DNA of 64,000 nucleotides, taken from positions 4,283,501-4,347,500 of the forward strand of contig JARFIW010000588.1 of the NCBI GenBank assembly GCA_036346225.1. The letters are read 5' to 3'. The stretch's first letter is position 1, and each line of letters starts with the position of its first letter. Under the pieces are notes generated by a model. It did not search any database. It was given only the letters and a program-made list of their open reading frames with translations, and was not told the DNA's origin. Below are positions 57,934 through 64,000 of the stretch, in pieces. This DNA comes from Platerodrilus igneus (Eukaryota > Arthropoda > Insecta > Coleoptera > Lycidae). A program made the translations under genes and the position numbers.

Positions 57934-60129
57934 AATAAGTTTTACAGCACGCGTATCAAGTATATTATCTAGAATTGTACAAAGACGGATAGAAAAATGG
58001 ACTGAAGAAATACTAGATGAAGATTAATTTGGAGTTAGGGGAAACAGAGGAATGCGGAATATCATTTTAGTTTTAAGGGATATAATAGAGAAAATAGTCG
58101 AAAAAAGGAGAAAGCGTGTATGTAGGATTTATAGATCTGGAAAAAACATTCAACAATGTGAAATGGAAAAGAATGTTCGAAATACTCAAAAGGATTGAAA
58201 TGAGTTTTAGTCCGCACAAAATACCGTAACATATTTTGGCATACTCAACATGGGGACCTCATTTTTTGTACACACCCTTCTCTGTCCCGATGATAATTTT
58301 CGTGTCCATTTTATTATGTTGTTTCACGCCGAATAATCGGAATTGTGTTTTCGTCGATAATTTTAGTGCTTCCCATATAAAAACTTTGGAACCCAAATTC
58401 TCGTTTACTCCTCTCTATTTTCATCCATAATTTCTCGTGCATTTCGTTAACTGTAATTTGTGTACTTATTTCCTTTGTAACACCTTGGTGTTTTTCCTTG
58501 AGTGGGTCTATATTAGAATGACCTTACGGTACGGACTGCCTGTTGAAAGAGACGATTAAAGCGGTTTAACACACTCTCTCAACACACTCTTCGTACACAT
58601 GTAACTTGTTTAATTTCAGTAATAATTATTTGCATTGAATTACGAGGATAATGCGCTAAGCGTGCATTATTCCTTATTAATCTTCTTATATTAAAATATC
58701 TGTGTCACATAAAGTTATTTCCACGCGCATCTCTAGTTGTTTCTTTCGTATTCCACGCCTCTAACGTCGCGACGATTCGGTTCTTGTTTCGTTAAGTTAG
58801 TCGCCCGCTAGCAACAGCTTTATCAACATGTATTCTCGGCTAGAGGCAGGCGACCTTCGCATCAATTACTAAAGTAAGCAGGTCAGGTCGTGCTCGACCT
58901 GAAACTATTAAGATACCTTCTACTAACTGTTGGTAAAGTATATATTTTACTAACTAATTTAATTTGGTTTAATTTATTTAGCGCGTCATGTAGGATTCAT
59001 CATTTAAAATTCGTCACTTAGGATTTGTCGATTTGAAATTTGTCTACTAAGAAATTTGTTAACTAGGAATTATGGATGTTAGTTTGGATTGCAGTCGTCT
59101 CTAGTTAGAAATGGCTGGTAACTTTGTTTGAAGAATATAAATTTTCATCTCGATTTATCGTGGAGCAACAAAAGCAGTTTGGTTCGTTATTAGATATAAG
59201 ATATTTCATGCATGTGTTTTGAATGTCATAAAAATTTGATAAACAGACTATCATATAAAGCACGTAAAGTTGCTATTATGTTTTCAACATGTAATCTGTG
59301 TAATTCTCAATTATAGTTAAACTGGTTTTATAAGCCGTAGAACGAAATTTTGTCAGATTAGGTTTTTATAATTACAAGCTTTGTTCCATCTGAACCTTAG
59401 ATAATTTCAACGTATGTTTTCGACGTCATATTTTTTTGTGTTGCACAATTGTCAGATGTTGTCATGAAAACAAATGCTTCGTGCAGCTGTCATTGAGTTT
59501 AAACCAAACATTCCTATTTTTGTAATTAGCATTTATTTACATGCAAATCATAAAATTTAAATCTGAAAATTTAAAGACACTCAGAATAAGATTCTAGAAA
59601 TTGTAATCTACCTGGAAAGATCTGCCCAGGTTAGAACGTAATTCAGTGTATTATGCTTACAAATTATTTTCACTCAAATGTTTAAAGCAGGTTCATATTT
59701 AAAGTGTAGTTGGTTGTTTTAAAAAGTCAAAACCTTGACTTTGATATAGATGTTGAAGATAAATTTTTGTTACTTGTTAAAAACTTCCGAAATTTTAAAA
59801 GAGAGTTTTTTTTAGTAAACAATTAGTTCAACTTTGAGGCTTTTATTTTGGTCAAATGCGATCAAATCTAATTACACAAAGGTAAAATTTTTTGAGTAAT
59901 AATTTGGTGCCAATATCATATTGGATATACATTTTTTAATTTTTTTTATACTTTTATAGGACACAAATGGTGTTCTACTTTTTTATTTATTTAATCTTTG
60001 CAATTTCTTACAGGAGCTGCGTCTTATTTTGATAAGACAGGTTTTTGTTAACGAAGGCGACCGTTTTATCTTTGGGTTTCCACGACCGCCCTTAGAACTG
60101 TGCTCTGCTATTATCGTAATTATCTCAGG

Positions 60130-60320
60130 ACATGGTGGCGCCTATTTAATTTAGCTTAGCTTTGGTTTGCAAACAGAATTCGACTTACTCCCCCACTTCT
60201 TATTACTCTACCCAGGAATAGACCCCTAGCTATGTCGAAAGATTTTTGTTCACTGGCGCCCATTAAGAAAAATAAGTTACACTAGCGCCTCAACGTAGAA
60301 GAAATAACGTTTCAGTGGTG
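60130..60320 (+). repeat. Cluster of PBS-like GGCGCC strings
   Basis: GGTGGCGCCTAT, ACTGGCGCCCAT, ACTAGCGCCTCA and AGTGGTGCCTTC occur within 190 bases. They resemble retroelement primer-binding sites, but no LTR end was proven. Confidence 0.35.
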
Positions 60321-60343
60321 CCTTCTGTAAAGCAAAAGTCGTT

Positions 60344-60460
60344 TCACACACACACACACACACACACGCACACATTCCACACACAATACATACATGCACG
60401 CATGTACGCACTATCTCTCTCTTTCACACACACACAGACCCACGCGCGCGCGCGTAAACC
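60344..60460. repeat. CA/CG-rich microsatellite tracts
   Basis: (CA)n at 60344-60373, a shorter CA run near 60425-60438 and (CG)n at 60444-60455. Confidence 0.9.
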
Positions 60461-60663
60461 CAAACACGCACATACGCATGCTTAACCATATCTACACTCG
60501 GTTTCGTTTTTTGTCTTTTTCCTTCGGATCGTGTGCGGTTCCTTTGTGTTTTTGAATTTTAGTTTTTCTTCTTCGTTCCTTTTGTTCCACTTTCCTTTCC
60601 TTGTTCTTTGGCTGGTTTTTCTTATTGTCAGTCTTCGCAATGACTTCGTGGCATGTGCTTTCT

Positions 60664-60962
60664 GGGCGGCTGCGTGGCGTAGTTCGTATGTGTGTGTCTA
60701 CTATGCCCAAGTTCTCGGGTTCAAATCCTGACACGGTCCGCTTGAAAAATGTTAGGCGAGCATTTGTCACAAAAATACGCCCTCGTTCGGATGAAAGGTA
60801 AAATGGAGGTCCCGTGTCTGTCAGTGTTGTCATGCACGTAAAAGATCCCTACCTTGCTCGGAACAGCAAGGGTTTGGCAAACTTCCAAAATTTCCAGGTA
60901 AAAAAACTCGCTTCCTGGCCAATGTAGTACCTTCTGGTGGAGCATTGAAAAATCAAATGTAA
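60664..60962 (+). mobile_element. tRNA-derived SINE, copy S4
   Basis: Head GGCGGCTGCGTGGCGTAG and B box GGGTTCAAATCCTG; body as S3. Flanked by GGCATGTGCTTTCT (60650-60663) and GGTATGTGCTTTCT (60963-60976). Confidence 0.9.
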
Positions 60963-62549
60963 GGTATGTGCTTTCTATACCTTTCTTCTTTGCTTTGGAA
61001 ATTGCGGCTAGTTGATCTTTCGTCAATTTTCCTTTTTATACGATGCTTTGTTACCACAGCTTGTAGTACATTAATTTTTTTATTCGGCGTTCTTGACGTT
61101 CCTCAGTATATTTTGAGGCTCGGCAGTTATTGTCGCGTTTTGGCCCTTGGTATTGAATTTTTCCTTCGTTTCTTTTCTTATTTTTTGGTTTTTTTTTTGG
61201 GAAAAATAAATTCTTTTTCTGAGGTTTGGAAAGTTTATTGTTTCTTTATTAGAGATATTCGTCTTTCGACGATAGTTGCAATGTTAATTCCATTCCATCT
61301 TTGTCCTCGTTAATTGCAACCATATTTCCTTTTCCTATAGTTCTTTACATTTTTTGGCTTTGTCTGGCATATTAGTTTTTCGAGCCGGATGGAAATTTTT
61401 CTTTTTTTTGGTTTTTCCTTTTGTTTTGTGAAATTAATTTTCTTGCGGTTTGTTTGGTATTGCTTTCCCATCTCAACTTTTTAATTTTGCTGGGGGATTT
61501 GTTAAGTTCCATTTCATACTAAAACAACTTAATGCCTCATTACTTTAAAAACACCGTTTATTCCCAATAATTTGAATTTATTTTGCTATATTACTATAAT
61601 TTCAATCTGCGTAGATAGGCAATCAACTATACGCGTCCCTCATTAAGCCCACGATTTCGGTTGTTTATATTCTTATCTCTTACACAAGTCCACCTGTCTA
61701 TCTTACACAGGTCCATTTGTTTATACTCTGCTTCCTAATCTCACATGAAAACTTGATTACACGTGCTTTGAGTGTAAAATGATTTTTCCTGGCATTCATA
61801 GTGTTGAATTTTAAAAACAGTTTGTGCATAAAATGTATTTCTGTTTTTGATAGGATTTAAAAATGTACTAGTTTGGTGTCGTTAGAAGTTTTGTTGGGTG
61901 ATATAGGATTCGTGTATTTTAGTAAAGATTGTCGTTCACTTTGAAAAACAAAAGCAGTATTCTTCTCCATAGTTTTTTTTAACTTATGCAACACCGACAA
62001 TTTTAGTGATCTTTTTATAAACAAGTGTTTGTTTGCTGTTTTAAACATAAAAACAACTTTAAGTGAGATATGACCTGATGATCAGTGTCACCAAGCAGTT
62101 TTAATCCTACACTAATAAATGGAATATTATTGAAGAACAACGTTTAAAATGGTGGATTACTATGGTGAGAAAGTTATTGTTTTGTCTACGCTTTTATACA
62201 TGACATTTATTTTATAACAACGAATGAAGGCGTTGTGATTTTTTTATAATTTTTTGAACGGGAAACTGCATTGAAGTGTGGATCAATAGAAAAATACTAT
62301 AATTAAAAAGAATGAGCATTAAAGTGAATATTCGAAGATGAAAGATATAACAAATTTCAACTGGAACTAATGTGTAAAATCGAATAGGTCTTGGTTTTTT
62401 CCTTTTTTTTTTCTTTCTACGACTCTCCACTCGTCAACTTTTTAGTTGGCACGGCATTCTTGCGTTCCTTTTTTGTGGTGGTAATCGGTGCGGACTATTT
62501 ATGGTGCTTTCGTTGTTGTTTTCCTAGGGAATACGGAATACCGTAACAT

Positions 62550-62891
62550 TTGGTTTGAAAATTAACAGAAGTAAAACTAAAGTAATAGTATAAACAAGAG
62601 GGAAGAATAAATCAAAACCAGAATACAAATAAGAAATTAGAATTTACAAGAGATTAAGGATTTTTGAAACTTAGGAAGGTAAATAACACAAGATGGAAAA
62701 GGTGCAAAAAATATAAAACAAAAGTTAGCACAAGGCCCAGGTGTGTTTAACAAGAAAAGGTAATAAATATGTTCAAAGACAATAAGCATGGAAACAAGAA
62801 AAACTGCTGAAAGCATGTGTGTGGAGCACAGCACTCTTCAGCTATGAAACGTGGACAGTAGAAGAAGCGAACAGGAAAAAGATAGAAACTG
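62550..62891 (+). mobile_element. LINE family B piece completing copy B4
   Basis: Resumes with TTTGAAAATTAACAGAAGT and runs through the C-terminal region (homologous to 33620-33990 of B3 on minus), ending at about 62891. Broken by several indels; the 3' modules are absent. Confidence 0.75.
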
Positions 62892-64000
62892 AAGTGATCT
62901 GTAGTGTTTTTAAGTCGATTTCTCATTGGTTGATAGTTATTGCAAATAGTATAGTGTATATTTCGATATTTAAAGGTATTTGTTAGAATAGCTCGGTAAC
63001 CACTTGCAAGTTTCTGAACACATTCCGTGACGTCAGAATTTACATTATATGGGGCACATGTGTAGAGGGAGTCGAGCGAGTTGACAGGGTTAAAAGCACT
63101 TTGTTTTTAGGTTTCAAAATGGCAGGTCGAAAAACTTTCCTTGACGGTAAATTAAACATAGTGCTTTATAAGTTTATATTGTAGCTGCTATTTAAGGTAA
63201 TCTAATTACATCTTGAAATGTCAACTTTGTTTTGAGGGTGATTTTGGTATTTGTAAACCGTTACTTATTTAATCATTGAAGGATATATTTATGGGTTACC
63301 TGTTGCTTTTGACTTAAAATTTGATGTAGATTGTTTAATATATGTAATTTCAGGTATATTTACAATTTTATTGAATATGTTTTATGTCAAAAGGTGTGTT
63401 ATTTGGTTTAATAACCGAAAACTAATATTTATTTATTTAAATTGTTTATTTAATATCTAAATCAGAGTAAAACTAATATTTATTTATCTGTTTATTTAGT
63501 ATTTAATACCGAGTTCGAACTTCCATTGCATTGCCCTTATTGTAGAATCAATAGTAAATGTACCCTTACTGTAATTTTACGAGCAATTTGTACCAACATC
63601 ATTTCCTTAGATATATTGAATTAAATTGTTAGGCAGGTTTGAATATGAACAGCATTATATTTTATATTTATATTTGTTTTGGTTTTAAGATCGTAATTGA
63701 ATTAACCACAACGTTGTGTATATTTTTTGTTTATAATTTGTAATGCCACAATGTGTTTAATTGTCTAAAAGGTACGTTTTAACCGATGCAATCATAATGA
63801 ATAAATTTTTGCTTACTAGATTTAATATATTTAACTAACATGCACTTATATAAAGATTTAGCGCCTGAATCTGGGCTTGTTTTTATGCTGTAGAATTTAG
63901 GATGTGTTTTGCTGCCAACATATATTATATTTGTTTGATATTTGTGATTAATTTGACATTTTTATTATGTGTAATTGTTTTATTTTCAGCATGTTAATCA
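62892..64000. other. AT-rich right end
   Basis: No gene, repeat family or RNA gene recognised. Confidence 0.4.

Larger units (their letters stand above)
55506..58207 (+). mobile_element. LINE family B, copy B4, 5' part
   Basis: Starts with the family 5' end (GGACCTGCACCTTGAAG). 5' UTR, then broken endonuclease (56200-56830, MKQVGKPENLKIETD, REFRWPEAGDSW) and RT start (57240-58200), all full of stops. Two SINEs interrupt it (55751-56017 and 57641-57933). At 58207 it is replaced by a 4.3 kb insert; a further LINE piece continues at 62550. Confidence 0.8.
58208..62549. other. 4.3 kb insert in LINE B4 without recognisable genes
   Basis: Flanked by a 12-base direct repeat ATACCGTAACAT (58221-58232 and 62538-62549). 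Just outside and inside lie inverted decamers TAGTCCGCAC (58208-58217) and GTGCGGACTA (62488-62497). Inside: a stretch of degenerate repeats (58980-59060), four TGGCGCC-like strings at 60133-60320, CA-rich microsatellites and SINE S4. About 310 LINE bases are missing at the site. Type unknown. Confidence 0.45.

Noticed and set aside
60966..61313. Open frame on plus rich in Phe and Leu
   Set aside because: Starts in the SINE flank; composition follows the T-rich DNA and no domain is visible.
63118..63147. Possible first exon starting MAGRKTFLDG with a GTAAAT donor
   Set aside because: Joining it to the acceptor near 63989 gives an immediate stop, and there is no other support.
1..64000. CRISPR arrays, bacterial operons or phage genes
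   Set aside because: No spaced identical repeats, no ribosome binding sites, and intron-bearing eukaryotic genes throughout.

Overview
The window looks like a repeat-rich, AT-rich animal genome, most likely an arthropod and probably an insect. The grounds are short introns with GT/AG ends, tRNA-headed SINEs, a mariner, PIF/Harbinger and Penelope-like elements, RTE/BovB-like LINEs and a Ty3/Gypsy-like remnant. The species cannot be read from the sequence. Host genes are few: an LRR membrane protein (7.0-8.6 kb, minus), the 5' part of a SECp43/TRNAU1AP-like RNA-binding protein with 45-47 base introns (23.0-23.9 kb, minus), and the last exon of an unidentified gene (54.3-54.7 kb, minus).

Layout, left to right. 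LINE family A copy (1-1.75 kb). Ty3/Gypsy-like remnant whose RT core is deleted, with its probable LTR (2.06-6.17 kb). LRR gene. LINE family B copy B1 (9.56-10.74 kb). Two Penelope-like copies head to head, one split by a solo LTR (10.74-13.8 kb). LINE B2 (14.15-21.44 kb) interrupted by a PIF/Harbinger element (16.76-19.83 kb). Mariner (21.52-22.77 kb). SECp43-like gene. A large old nested element, 'element 2' (25.43-37.10 kb), carrying inserted LINE and SINE copies. Two LINE-type remnants (37.1-39.4 kb). A nearly empty AT-rich stretch (39.8-42.5 kb). A young LINE A copy (42.9-44.68 kb). 'Element 1' (45.28-50.79 kb). A fold-back element split by another solo LTR (51.91-53.85 kb). The host exon. 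LINE B4, broken by two SINEs and by a 4.3 kb insert (55.5-62.9 kb). An AT-rich end without recognisable genes.

The most notable content is elements 1 and 2. Element 1 has inverted terminal repeats of about 300 bases around one broken reading frame of roughly 1,400 codons. The protein has two N-terminal Cys/His modules, a long conserved central region, a C-terminal region with the acidic-residue layout and Gly-Cys-Asp turn of FEN/XPG nucleases, and a tesmin/CXC-like cysteine tail. Element 2 is a much older relative: the same domains occur in the same order, except that the nuclease-like part is deleted, and it has its own inverted terminal repeats. Two diverged copies with the same architecture and each with its own TIRs suggest a family of DNA transposons built on this protein. 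I do not recognise the family as a named transposon class. No other set of genes in the window forms a pathway; the rest is nested insertion history.
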